A DNA stretch of 64,000 nucleotides from an uncultured Spirochaetota bacterium (lineage in GTDB: Bacteria; Spirochaetota; Spirochaetia; JAFGXN01): positions 25,252-89,251 of the forward strand of contig CALXOJ010000007.1 of assembly GCA_944390005.1 (NCBI GenBank). Reading direction: 5' to 3'. The notes below the pieces were generated by a model. It searched no databases. It saw nothing but the letters and a program-made list of their open reading frames with translations, and had not been told where the DNA came from. Both the position numbers and the translations under genes were made by a program. Of the stretch, positions 53,914-62,324 are shown piece after piece. How positions within the stretch are numbered: the first letter of the stretch is position 1; each line of letters starts with the position of its first letter.

Positions 53914-54269
53914 CAGTTATCTTTTTTTCGAATCAACTCTTTCACCTTAGCGGCTTTTCCGATACGATCGCGCAGGTAATAGAGCTTAGACCGACGGACT
54001 TTTCCGTAACGGACAACTTCCACCTTCGCAATACGCGGCGAATGCAACGGAAAAATTCTTTCGACGCCGACTCCGTAAGAAATTTTACGCACAGTGAAAG
54101 TCTTCGAAATACCTTTGTTGTTGATAGCAATAACAATCCCTTCAAAAACCTGAATTCGTTCCGTCGTACCTTCAACGATTTTAAAGTGAACTTTCACCGT
54201 ATCGCCGATGCGGAAAGATCCCGTATCTTCTTTCATTTGTTCAGATTCAATCGCTTTTATTAAATCCAT
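53913..54269 (-). CDS. rplS: 50S ribosomal protein L19
   Basis: 118 residues. [39 protein letters not shown] and [20 protein letters not shown] are typical. GAGGGG lies 7 nt before the ATG at 54269; an upstream in-frame start is not needed. Part of the rpsP-khpA-rimM-trmD-rplS cluster. Confidence 0.96.
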   Translation of the reverse strand: MDLIKAIESEQMKEDTGSFRIGDTVKVHFKIVEGTTERIQVFEGIVIAINNKGISKTFTVRKISYGVGVERIFPLHSPRIAKVEVVRYGKVRRSKLYYLRDRIGKAAKVKELIRKKDN

Positions 54270-54311
54270 TATCACACCCCTCAAAATACTGTCGTTATTT
54301 TATATCAAAAT

Positions 54312-54989
54312 TTATTTTTTATCAATCAGTTCCGGACGATTTTTCAGCGTCTTTTCAACCCTCTTTTGATAACGCCATTTTTCGATTTCTCCGTGATTTC
54401 CCGAAAGCAGGATTTCCGGCACTCGTAAACCGTGAAAAACCTCCGGCCGCGTATACTGCGGATATTCAAGAAGAGCGCAATCTGAAAAACTTTCTTCTTT
54501 CAGAGATTCTCCCGAAATCACGCCGTCAATATGACGATAGACCGCATCAATAATAACGAGAGAAGCCACCTCTCCCGATGAAAGCACGTAATCACCGACG
54601 GAAATCTCTTCGTTCACGTATAAATCAATAATCCGCTGATCGATCCCTTCGTATCGGCCGCACAAAAAGACCAATTCATCATATTGAGCCAAACCGATTG
54701 CCTTTTCATGCGTCAGCAGTTTCCCGGAAGGCGTCGGATAAACGACGGCTGTTTTTCCGTTGTGCTGCAGGGAATGCAGCGCTCTCTCAAACGGTTCCGG
54801 TTTCATCACAAGCCCGGCACCGCCGCCGTAGGGATAATCGTCGCAGCGGTGAAACCGACCGTCGGCAAACAGCTTTAAATCAACGGCGCGGTAAGAGATC
54901 AAACCCTTTTCAACGGCTCTCTTCATGATGGAACAGCCGAAATACCCTTCAATGATTTCCGGAAAAAGCGTAATGACACTGATGTTCAT
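54312..54989 (-). CDS. trmD: tRNA (guanine-N1)-methyltransferase
   Basis: 225 residues. SPOUT methyltransferase making m1G37. ITLFPEIIEGYFGCSIMKRA start, YPYGGGAGLVMKPEPF, LCGRYEGIDQRIID and EISVGDYVLSSGE knot motifs. ATGA overlap with rimM. Confidence 0.97.
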   Translation of the reverse strand: MNISVITLFPEIIEGYFGCSIMKRAVEKGLISYRAVDLKLFADGRFHRCDDYPYGGGAGLVMKPEPFERALHSLQHNGKTAVVYPTPSGKLLTHEKAIGLAQYDELVFLCGRYEGIDQRIIDLYVNEEISVGDYVLSSGEVASLVIIDAVYRHIDGVISGESLKEESFSDCALLEYPQYTRPEVFHGLRVPEILLSGNHGEIEKWRYQKRVEKTLKNRPELIDKK

Positions 54990-55495
54990 TCAAAAAACCA
55001 CTCTTCAGAAATCTCGACCGTCCCCTTCTCCGTATCGACTTCACCGATAAACAAAGAGCGGAACGGAACCAAAATTTTTTTCCCGTTCTCCGAAACGGTG
55101 ACTTCCAACGTGTCATCCGGCAAATCGAGACAGACGGCGGTTACCGTACCCCGTTCAATACCGCCGCAAACGGCTTTTAAACCGATTAAATCAGCGCAAT
55201 AAAATTCATTCACATCTTTCAGAGGTACAGCGAACCGCTTATCGACCCAAATTTCCCAATTTGAGAACGCTTTCACTTCTTCGGGCGTATCCAAACCTTT
55301 TAATTTGACTAAAGTCATCGGTCCCGAAATTTTGACCCATTCGACTTCGAAATCGCGAAAACGGTCGCCGTTTTTTAACCGGTAAACCTTCGGCTTCGCA
55401 AGGTGCTCATATTCACCGGAAAAACTCAGCACTTTAAAAGCGCCGTTTAATCCGTGCGGACGCCTGACTCTGCCGACGGCAATCTGCGGCTCCAT
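54986..55495 (-). CDS. rimM: 16S rRNA processing protein RimM
   Basis: 169 residues from the ATG at 55495. IAVGRVRRPHGLNGAFKVLSF N-terminal domain, PRC-barrel-like middle (YCADLIGLKAVC) and EISEEWFFE end. It assists 30S head maturation with S19. Starts one base after the khpA stop; a longer frame to 55549 lies inside that gene. Confidence 0.94.
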   Translation of the reverse strand: MEPQIAVGRVRRPHGLNGAFKVLSFSGEYEHLAKPKVYRLKNGDRFRDFEVEWVKISGPMTLVKLKGLDTPEEVKAFSNWEIWVDKRFAVPLKDVNEFYCADLIGLKAVCGGIERGTVTAVCLDLPDDTLEVTVSENGKKILVPFRSLFIGEVDTEKGTVEISEEWFFE

Positions 55496-55496
55496 T

Positions 55497-55730
55497 TCAG
55501 TCCAGAATTTCCAGCACCACCCGTTTTCCGGTCCGCACCGAAGCGGCACTCAAAACGGTTCTGATGGCTTTGGCAATGCGCCCTTGTTTGCCGATCACTT
55601 TTCCAATATCTTCCGGAGCGACTTTCAGCTCCAAAATAGTCGATTTTTCGCCTTCAATCATGTTGACTTCAACCTGATCGGGCGAATCGACAAGCATTTT
55701 GGCAATATACTCAACAAGATCTTTTTCCAT
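55497..55730 (-). CDS. khpA: KH-domain RNA-binding protein KhpA
   Basis: 77 residues: [19 protein letters not shown] then the KH GxxG loop in [21 protein letters not shown] small RNA-binding protein that usually follows rpsP in this cluster. GGGAG sits 6 nt before the ATG. Confidence 0.94.
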   Translation of the reverse strand: MEKDLVEYIAKMLVDSPDQVEVNMIEGEKSTILELKVAPEDIGKVIGKQGRIAKAIRTVLSAASVRTGKRVVLEILD

Positions 55731-55743
55731 ACAGGCTCCCTTT

Positions 55744-55995
55744 TCAGCCCAAATAGATTTGATGCTTATTCAGTAAAGATTTCACAGTATCGCTCGGCTG
55801 TGCGCCTTTTGAAAGCCACTCTTTCACACGATCCGCATCGATTTTAAACTGACGGTCTTCAGCCTCAACAGGATGATAGTATCCCAATTCGTCGATGGTT
55901 TTACCGTCGCGGGGCGCCGTCGATTCGGCCACTACGATTCGATAATACGGACGCCGTTTGGCACCCATTCTCTTCAATCTGATCTTTACACTCAC
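55744..55995 (-). CDS. rpsP: 30S ribosomal protein S16
   Basis: 83 residues, [20 protein letters not shown] and [21 protein letters not shown] start with AGGAGGGACTCGA upstream. Head of the rpsP-khpA-rimM-trmD-rplS set, 17 nt after ffh. Confidence 0.97.
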   Translation of the reverse strand: MSVKIRLKRMGAKRRPYYRIVVAESTAPRDGKTIDELGYYHPVEAEDRQFKIDADRVKEWLSKGAQPSDTVKSLLNKHQIYLG

Positions 55996-56012
55996 TCGAG
56001 TCCCTCCTGAGT

Positions 56013-57350
56013 TTATTGTCTACCTTCAAATTGCGAAAGTAAATTTTCTCGGTATTTTTTATTTTTGGCGACTTTTTTCATCATCAGCCGCATTTTATCG
56101 AATTTGTTCAACAGTCGATTGACGTCATAAACAGTCGTACCGCTGCCTAAAGCGATCCGTTTCTTTCTCGACGGACCGATAATGCGGTGATTGCGCCGCT
56201 CCTGCACCGTCATAGATAAGATCATCGCCTCTTCTCGCTTCATCTCTGTTAAGTCGACTTTATCTTCATCGATCTTCCCGGCTGCCCCCGGCAGCATTTG
56301 AAGCAGATTTTTGACGGAGCCCATTTTTTTTATCCGCTGAAACTGTTCCAAATAATCTTCGAGCGTAAAGGCAGCCTTCGCCATTTTGGCTTCCAGCTCT
56401 TCCGCTTCTTTTTGATCAACCGCCTCCTGCGCCTTTTCAACCAGAGAAACGATGTCGCCCATTCCGAGAATGCGGCTCGCCATTCGATCCGGGAAAAATT
56501 CTTCCAAATTCTCGATCTTTTCCCCGGTTCCGATGAACTTTAACGGCTTTCCCGTAACCGTTTTCAAAGAAATCGCCGCACCGCCCCTTGCATCGGAGTC
56601 AAATTTCGTCAAAACAACGCCGGTCAGTCCGATCTTTTCCTCAAACTCCTTGGCAATCTCCACCGCCTGTTGTCCGGTCATCGCATCGGCAACAAAAAGC
56701 GTCTCCGTCGGAGCAAGCGACTTTTTGACGGCAGCCAACTCATTCATCAAAGCTTCGTCCAAATGAATGCGTCCGGCAGTATCGACGATCAATGTATCAA
56801 ATTGCCGTTTTTTGGCGACCGCAAACGCGTTTTTGGCAACTTTAACGGCATCTTTTTCTCCGTCTTCGGCGTATACTTCGACGCCTGCACGTTCGCCCAT
56901 GACCCGCAACTGTTCAATGGCAGCCGGACGCGCTAAATCAGCGGCCGCCAATAAAACTCGGCGCCCTTTTAATCTCAGCCGATAAGCCAACTTCGCTGCG
57001 GTCGTTGTTTTTCCCGAACCCTGAAGTCCCGCCATCAATATGACGGAAACCGTATCCGGTCCTTTCAGATCCAGCTCCGCGCGTTTATCGCCGAGAAGAG
57101 CCGTCAATTTGTCATAAACAATCTTTGTGAACTGCTGCCCCGGATTAACGGATTTTAAAACGGATTCTCCTTTCGCCTCCTCAATCGTACTGTTGATAAA
57201 GCGGCGGACAATGCGCAAATTCACATCGGCTTCCAGCAACGCAATCTTAATCTCTTCTACGGCATCGGCGATGTTTTTTTCCGTAATAACGCGAACACCG
57301 GAAAGAGTTCTGAAAATATTAGAAAATTGATCTGAAATTTTCTCGAGCAT
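56013..57350 (-). CDS. ffh: signal recognition particle GTPase Ffh
   Basis: 445 residues. N domain, GTPase G1 [40 protein letters not shown], then the methionine-rich M domain ([34 protein letters not shown]). With 4.5S RNA it targets membrane proteins to FtsY. Standard length and order before rpsP. Confidence 0.97.
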   Translation of the reverse strand: MLEKISDQFSNIFRTLSGVRVITEKNIADAVEEIKIALLEADVNLRIVRRFINSTIEEAKGESVLKSVNPGQQFTKIVYDKLTALLGDKRAELDLKGPDTVSVILMAGLQGSGKTTTAAKLAYRLRLKGRRVLLAAADLARPAAIEQLRVMGERAGVEVYAEDGEKDAVKVAKNAFAVAKKRQFDTLIVDTAGRIHLDEALMNELAAVKKSLAPTETLFVADAMTGQQAVEIAKEFEEKIGLTGVVLTKFDSDARGGAAISLKTVTGKPLKFIGTGEKIENLEEFFPDRMASRILGMGDIVSLVEKAQEAVDQKEAEELEAKMAKAAFTLEDYLEQFQRIKKMGSVKNLLQMLPGAAGKIDEDKVDLTEMKREEAMILSMTVQERRNHRIIGPSRKKRIALGSGTTVYDVNRLLNKFDKMRLMMKKVAKNKKYRENLLSQFEGRQ

Positions 57351-57395
57351 AGCGGTACGTTAAACTTTTATACAAAGAAAAGAGAAGAATGTCAA

Positions 57396-57632
57396 CTACC
57401 AATCAACCGAATCGAGGATTTTCTTCAATCCGAGAAGTTCTTCTTTCGACATCGAAATGCCTTTCCCCATCGAATTTCCGTCTTCGCTCCATGGGCGGAT
57501 ATCGTATTTCGGTTCACTTCCGTTCCAACTGATGAGATTCAGTCGGATTTTCCACTTCCGATCTCCGGGAATTTCACCGAGCGTCCTGATGATCTCATAC
57601 CTGAATTCATCGCTTTTTCCGAACTTAGCCAT
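57396..57632 (-). CDS. YdbC/PC4-like small protein
   Basis: 78 residues, RYEIIRTLGEIPGDRKWKIRL, PKYDIRPWSEDGNSMGKGIS and SKEELLGLKKIL; this matches the bacterial YdbC family, which has the PC4 transcriptional-coactivator fold and binds single-stranded nucleic acid. AGGAGG precedes the ATG. Between tsaD and ffh in the superoperon. Confidence 0.85.
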   Translation of the reverse strand: MAKFGKSDEFRYEIIRTLGEIPGDRKWKIRLNLISWNGSEPKYDIRPWSEDGNSMGKGISMSKEELLGLKKILDSVDW

Positions 57633-57672
57633 AAAAGACCTCCTGCTGTTATTAATGCGAAAAAGAACCTTT

Positions 57673-58686
57673 TTACGGATAATTTTTTCGAAATCCGTCT
57701 ACACGAGGCGACGCCGACAAACGCAGACCGTCACGGTCGCCCCGTTTCAGATAGTGGTAACCGATACCGGCAACCATCGCCGCATTGTCACCGCAAAGGC
57801 TCAAAGAAGGGAAAATCACCTCCCGTTTTTTTTGTTCGGCGACCCTTTTCCGCAGAAGAGAATTCGCCGCTACGCCGCCTCCGGCCACAATTCGATTGAT
57901 ACCGGTATCATCACACAGTCGAAAAAGTTTTTTCAACAGAATGTCAACAGCCCGTTTTTGAAACGAAGCGGCAATATTTTCCGGTGTATCCGCCGAGCCG
58001 GGACGGAGAAACTGGAGCCGTTGATTGATGACGGCGTTTTTAAGTCCGGAGTAAGAGACATCATAAGGATGATTTCCTTTATACAGCCGCGGAGAAGGAA
58101 AAACAAAAGCATCGGCGTCGCCTTTTGCAGCAAGCCGATCGACAGCGACTCCTCCGGGATAACCGAATCCGTAAAATTTCGCCACTTTGTCAAACGCCTC
58201 GCCGACCGCATCATCGATCGTAGCTCCTCGGATGATGATATCGTCAAAACTTCTCACTTCACATAAAATCGTATTGCCGCCGGAAACCAGTAAACCGATG
58301 TACGGATACGGAATTTCCCGCTCCAAATGAGCGGCATAAATGTGGGCTCGGATATGATCAACTCCGACAAACGGAATTCCGAGAGCGTATGCAAAGCTCT
58401 TCGCAAAGTTGACACCAACCAAAAGAGAGCCGATTAACCCCGGACGGTTTGTAACCGCTACTCCGTCAATATCCTCTTTTTTCAAACCGGCTTCTTTCAA
58501 AGCTTCCTTCACAACAGGCCGAATCCATTCGGTGTGTATTCGCGACGCAATTTCAGGCACAACGCCGTTGTATTGCCGGTGCCAGTCGATTTGCGTCGCA
58601 ACCCGGTTGCTTAAGATCTTTTGTCCGTCTTCGACAACAGCCGCAGCGCACTCGTCGCAAGAGGTTTCAATTCCCAGCACTTTCAT
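57673..58686 (-). CDS. tsaD: tRNA N6-threonylcarbamoyladenosine transferase
   Basis: 337 residues. VLGIETSCDECAAAVVEDG, IDGVAVTNRPGLIGSLLVG, metal-binding HIRAHIYAAH, and VAGGGVAANSLLR. Transfers threonylcarbamoyl to A37 of ANN-decoding tRNAs. TsaC, which makes the threonylcarbamoyl-AMP, is encoded at 61.2 kb. Overlaps the deacetylase gene by 20 nt. Confidence 0.97.
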   Translation of the reverse strand: MKVLGIETSCDECAAAVVEDGQKILSNRVATQIDWHRQYNGVVPEIASRIHTEWIRPVVKEALKEAGLKKEDIDGVAVTNRPGLIGSLLVGVNFAKSFAYALGIPFVGVDHIRAHIYAAHLEREIPYPYIGLLVSGGNTILCEVRSFDDIIIRGATIDDAVGEAFDKVAKFYGFGYPGGVAVDRLAAKGDADAFVFPSPRLYKGNHPYDVSYSGLKNAVINQRLQFLRPGSADTPENIAASFQKRAVDILLKKLFRLCDDTGINRIVAGGGVAANSLLRKRVAEQKKREVIFPSLSLCGDNAAMVAGIGYHYLKRGDRDGLRLSASPRVDGFRKNYP

Positions 58687-59746
58687 CGTTTTTCCTTGCC
58701 TCGTTGAGAAGATACGTCAGATTCTCAATGACAAACCCTTCTTCGATTAAAGACGGATAGTAATGCATCATCAAATCGGCCAGTTCCGATGTAACGGCGT
58801 GACCGATCATCACCGCATGCCCTTTTTCGCGCGCAGTCGCCTTTCCCGCCTCAACGGCGAATTTCAATGATTCAATATCTTTTTCATTGTCCAAAAACAT
58901 ACTGTTACGCTCCAATACGATGAAATTTAATGCACCAGCCGCCTCTCTGATGCGGGAATCGGCAGTCGTTCGGCTATCAAGAAAAAAGAGATTTTTCTCT
59001 TTTAAAGTTTCCAAAAGCCACGAAGAGAGTTCAAGTGACGAAGTGCCTTTTGACCCCATATGGTTGTTAACGCCGACCGCACCCGGAACCGATTTCAGAT
59101 TACTCTCCAGGCACGCCCGCCGCTCTTCCCCGTTCATCGACTCGGTTAAAAGCCCCGGTCCCGGATAAACGCCTCCGATCGCCTCCATCGGCTGGTGCAG
59201 CAGCAACTCCTGTCCCGCCGCCTTGACCCGTTCGGCAGCCTCCGTACTCGCCGGCAATCCCGGCAAAACGGCGAAGGTCACTTTTCCCGGCACCCGCAAA
59301 AACCGCTCCAAATCTTCCAGATTATTTCCCACATCGTCAATGACAAAACAAAGCACCGGTCTTTTTGTCTCCGCCGCGGCCGGTTCTTCTTTACGCGGCT
59401 CCGCCTTCTTTTCAGGTTCAGAATAGACAGGAATTGCGGAGTCTGTCTTTTCTTTGGGAATTTCCTCAGAACCGTCTTCCTCTGCCGTTTTTACGGACGG
59501 TTCTTCAATGACCGGCGCTTCCTCCGCCGTTTTTACGGACGGCTCTTCAATGACCGGCGCTTCCTCCGATCGAAGCCGCTTTTCATGTTCATACAAAGTC
59601 CAAACTCCGACCGCGCACAGTAGAACCAACAAAACCGACAAAAAAACGGTTCCATCCGGCTTTTTCTGTATTTTTTTCCTTCCGGATGCGGATTTTACCG
59701 AATCTTTCTTTTTAGGCTTACCTTCCCGCTTCTTCTTTTCTGCCAC
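58667..59746 (-). CDS. divergent polysaccharide deacetylase (YibQ-like) with acidic linker
   Basis: 359 residues. A basic N terminus (KKKREGKPKKKDSVK), one membrane helix (about 33-50) and an acidic repeat-bearing linker (EEAPVIEEPSVKTA twice, about 60-88), then the YibQ-type domain: CFVIDDVGNNLEDLERFLR, VTFAVLPGLPASTEAAERV, ELLLHQPMEAIGG, GVNNHMGSKGT, FFLDSRTTADS. This divergent family is periplasmic and has no shown activity. GTG start. Overlaps tsaD by 20 nt, so it leads the superoperon. Confidence 0.88.
   Translation of the reverse strand: MAEKKKREGKPKKKDSVKSASGRKKIQKKPDGTVFLSVLLVLLCAVGVWTLYEHEKRLRSEEAPVIEEPSVKTAEEAPVIEEPSVKTAEEDGSEEIPKEKTDSAIPVYSEPEKKAEPRKEEPAAAETKRPVLCFVIDDVGNNLEDLERFLRVPGKVTFAVLPGLPASTEAAERVKAAGQELLLHQPMEAIGGVYPGPGLLTESMNGEERRACLESNLKSVPGAVGVNNHMGSKGTSSLELSSWLLETLKEKNLFFLDSRTTADSRIREAAGALNFIVLERNSMFLDNEKDIESLKFAVEAGKATAREKGHAVMIGHAVTSELADLMMHYYPSLIEEGFVIENLTYLLNEARKNDESAGN
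59484..59567 (-). repeat. two tandem 42-bp repeats in the deacetylase linker
   Basis: The 42-bp unit (14 residues, EEAPVIEEPSVKTA) is repeated once with one base difference. In-frame expansion would lengthen the periplasmic linker. The acidic EEP motif resembles the larger repeats in the last gene of the window. Confidence 0.85.
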
Positions 59747-59923
59747 GATTTAAAATAGAACGAATGCGCCAAATAATCAAGAGCCGGAGAACGCTTTTTG
59801 CACGAGAAAGAAAAAAAGCATCTTTTGCTTTTTCCGCAAAGCCTTTCGAAAATCCGGCAAAACTTTTCAAAACCGGATGAAAGACACGGCGGTTTGTGAT
59901 ATGATAAGCGCAAGGAGTTTATC

Positions 59924-61234
59924 ATGGAAAACATCGGATTTATCGTTCCCGAAATTCTGCTGCCCAAAAAAACAGTCGATTTATCGAAATGGGCAGTTGT
60001 CGCCTGCGACCAATTCAGTTCAGAACCCGCTTATTGGGATTCCGTCTCACAGTTTGTCGGCGAGGCTCCGTCAACGCTGAAACTGACTTATCCCGAAGCA
60101 TATCTGGAAAGCGATACGGGCGACGAACGAATCCGGAAAATCAACGAAGCCATGAACGAGTGTCTGCAAAGCGGCACTTTACAATCCGTCGGAAAGGGCA
60201 TTATTGTTGTTGAACGGCACTTCTCCGACCCCAAAAAACCGCCGCGGAAAGGATTAATACTGGCGGTTGATATGGAGTGTTACGACTTCTCCTCCGGCTC
60301 TGTTTCACTGATCCGAGCTACAGAAGGAACCATTCAGGAGCGAATTCCGCCGAGAGTCAGAATTCGAGAGAATGCACCGCTCGAATTTCCGCACATTCTG
60401 ATTCTTATCGACGATCCGACCGACTCCGTGATGAAAGCAGCCGAAAAAGCGCGGCAAACTGTCGTCTACGACTTTGAATTGATGAAAAATTCGGGACATC
60501 TGCACGGTTCTCTCATTCAGGATCCGGACGACTGTGATGCCGTTTGCGGCGCCCTGAACGCATTGGCAGACAAAAACGCGTTCCGGAACCGTTACGGCAG
60601 CGATGACGTGATTCTCTTCGCTGTCGGAGACGGAAATCACAGTCTGGCAACGGCAAAAACAATCTGGGAAAAGAAAAAAATCTCGCTGACGGCAGCCGAA
60701 CGGGAAACCGACCCGGCGCGTTTTGTTCTGGTTGAAATCAATAACATTTATGACGAAGGGATCGCGTTTGAACCGATTCACCGCGTTCTCTTCAACACCG
60801 ATACCGAAAAACTGATGCGAATTTTCTCACAAAAAGCCGACATTCGGTTCGAAACAGTGCCGTTTGACAAAAAAGAACTGAAAACCTTTGCCGAAACAAC
60901 AGCCGCAATCCAGTCGTTTTACCTGTTTGACAAAACAGGCTGCCGAAAAGCTGTCGTCGGCCGGCCGTTATCCGCTATCACGGCGGGAACTGTCCAAACG
61001 ATTTTGGATGAATTTTTAAAAGAAAGCGGAGGTAAAATCGACTACATCCACGGCGTCGACAGCACGGCGGAGCTCGGTACCCGCCCCGGAAACGCGGGAA
61101 TTGTTCTGCCGGGAATTGCTAAAACCGAATTTTTTGAAACTGTTATCCGCGACGGTGCTTTTCCGAGAAAAACCTTCAGTATGGGCGAAGCAAACGAAAA
61201 ACGGTTTTACATGGAAGGAAAATTAATCAAATAG
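59924..61234 (+). CDS. DUF1015 family protein
   Basis: 436 residues: FIVPEILLPKKTVDLSKWAVVACDQFSSEPAYWDSV, PRVRIRENAPLEFPHILILID, HLHGSLIQD, VGDGNHSLATAKTIWE and GTRPGNAGIVLPG match DUF1015. Function unknown in the family, often near serine or amino-acid genes; no such neighbour here. AAGGAG 6 nt before the ATG. Convergent overlap of 12 nt with tsaC. Confidence 0.9.
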   Translation: MENIGFIVPEILLPKKTVDLSKWAVVACDQFSSEPAYWDSVSQFVGEAPSTLKLTYPEAYLESDTGDERIRKINEAMNECLQSGTLQSVGKGIIVVERHFSDPKKPPRKGLILAVDMECYDFSSGSVSLIRATEGTIQERIPPRVRIRENAPLEFPHILILIDDPTDSVMKAAEKARQTVVYDFELMKNSGHLHGSLIQDPDDCDAVCGALNALADKNAFRNRYGSDDVILFAVGDGNHSLATAKTIWEKKKISLTAAERETDPARFVLVEINNIYDEGIAFEPIHRVLFNTDTEKLMRIFSQKADIRFETVPFDKKELKTFAETTAAIQSFYLFDKTGCRKAVVGRPLSAITAGTVQTILDEFLKESGGKIDYIHGVDSTAELGTRPGNAGIVLPGIAKTEFFETVIRDGAFPRKTFSMGEANEKRFYMEGKLIK

Positions 61235-61789
61235 AGAAAAAACGGTTTTTGCGTCAACAGCGCCTTCACGGATGATGATCGGTTTTCCCTGAGTCAAATC
61301 GACAATCGTTGAAGGCGCTTTTTTTTTCAAATTGCCTCCATCAACAATCAAGTCGACTGAAGAACCGAAAACGGCGGCAATTTCCTCAAAGGAATTCAGC
61401 GGCGGTTCACCGGAAATGTTGACGCTTGTGGAGAAAAGCGGGCGACCGACTGCGTTTAAAATTTTTTGCAGCCGCAGATCGCCGGGACAGCGCAGCGCAA
61501 CGGTTTCTCCGTTAAAACCCCGAACAATGACTGTCAGCGGCGCCGGCCAAAACGCTTTCACTCTCTCCGGCAAACGGTCGGGCGAATACGGAGAAATGTC
61601 GGCATCGGGAATCAAACGCAAAAAACGCTTTTCCCGACGTTTTTTCAATTCAATGAGTTTTGACTCGGTTTCCGGAGCCGCACCGACCAAACCGTAAATT
61701 GTATCGCACGGCATAATGACAACTCGGTTTTCAGCGAGAGCTTGAACGATGAGCTCGAACCGTTCGAAAGTGATTCGCTTTGCGCTCAT
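61223..61789 (-). CDS. tsaC: L-threonylcarbamoyladenylate synthase
   Basis: 188 residues from the ATG at 61789 (GGAGG about 10 nt upstream). VVIMPCDTIYGLVGAAP, KKRREKRFLRLIPD (in place of KxR.KP), FWPAPLTVIVRG, RCPGD and STSVNISGEPPLNSFEEI show the YrdC/TsaC fold. It makes threonylcarbamoyl-AMP for TsaD. The frame extends to 62035, but that part overlaps the FtsB-like gene. Confidence 0.92.
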   Translation of the reverse strand: MSAKRITFERFELIVQALAENRVVIMPCDTIYGLVGAAPETESKLIELKKRREKRFLRLIPDADISPYSPDRLPERVKAFWPAPLTVIVRGFNGETVALRCPGDLRLQKILNAVGRPLFSTSVNISGEPPLNSFEEIAAVFGSSVDLIVDGGNLKKKAPSTIVDLTQGKPIIIREGAVDAKTVFSLFD

Positions 61790-62219
61790 GACGAACCGTT
61801 CCTCCTCCGAGTGCGACGAAGAGTAAAAACGAGAAGAATGCTCCCGCACCGAAAATCGAATAAAGGATCCGCGGAGTTGAATGTGAAGACGGACGAGCAG
61901 GCGCAAGAAAACTGCCATACTCCTCTGAGAGCCCCTTTTTTGTGTATCCGTCAATCTGAACAACCACGTCATCGGTGGTATACATTGACAACTTTCTCGC
62001 TTCCAATAAATAAAAATCGTCGGAAGCATAATCATTGCGCATAGAAGAAAGTGTACCGGAAATTTTTTTCAAAATATCAATATTAGCTTTGATCTGCTCT
62101 GTACTTTTGTTGACATTCACAATATCCGTTAAGCCGTATGTTCCGAAAACACAATTCACACATATGACAAAAGCGAAGGCAAGTGAAAAAGCGAAAACAA
62201 GATATTGCAATATGCGCAT
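61731..62219 (-). CDS. FtsB/DivIC-like septum-formation protein
   Basis: 162 residues: an N-terminal membrane helix (LQYLVFAFSLAFAFVICVN), a helical region with leucine spacing (EQIKANIDILKKISGTLSSM), a short domain, then a second membrane segment (about 118-140; LYSIFGAGAFFSFLLFVALGG). The first part resembles DivIC/FtsB, which link FtsQ and FtsL at the division site; the second helix is not typical, so the call is tentative. Overlaps tsaC by 59 nt. Confidence 0.55.
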   Translation of the reverse strand: MRILQYLVFAFSLAFAFVICVNCVFGTYGLTDIVNVNKSTEQIKANIDILKKISGTLSSMRNDYASDDFYLLEARKLSMYTTDDVVVQIDGYTKKGLSEEYGSFLAPARPSSHSTPRILYSIFGAGAFFSFLLFVALGGGTVRHERKANHFRTVRAHRSSSR

Positions 62220-62264
62220 ACCTTTTTTTCGACAATCAAAACCTTTAAATTAAGAAAAAAAACA

Positions 62265-62293
62265 TTGTAAAACGAGCAAAAAAGAAGTATAAT
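62265..62293 (+). promoter_or_regulatory. sigma-70 promoter of the acidic repeat gene
   Basis: TTGTAA (62265-62270), a 17-bp spacer and a perfect TATAAT (62288-62293); the ATG follows 31 nt later after GGAGAG. It overlaps nothing else, so the repeat gene has its own strong promoter. Confidence 0.75.
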
Positions 62294-62324
62294 CAAATTC
62301 GTAACTGTAAAGCCGGAGAGATAA

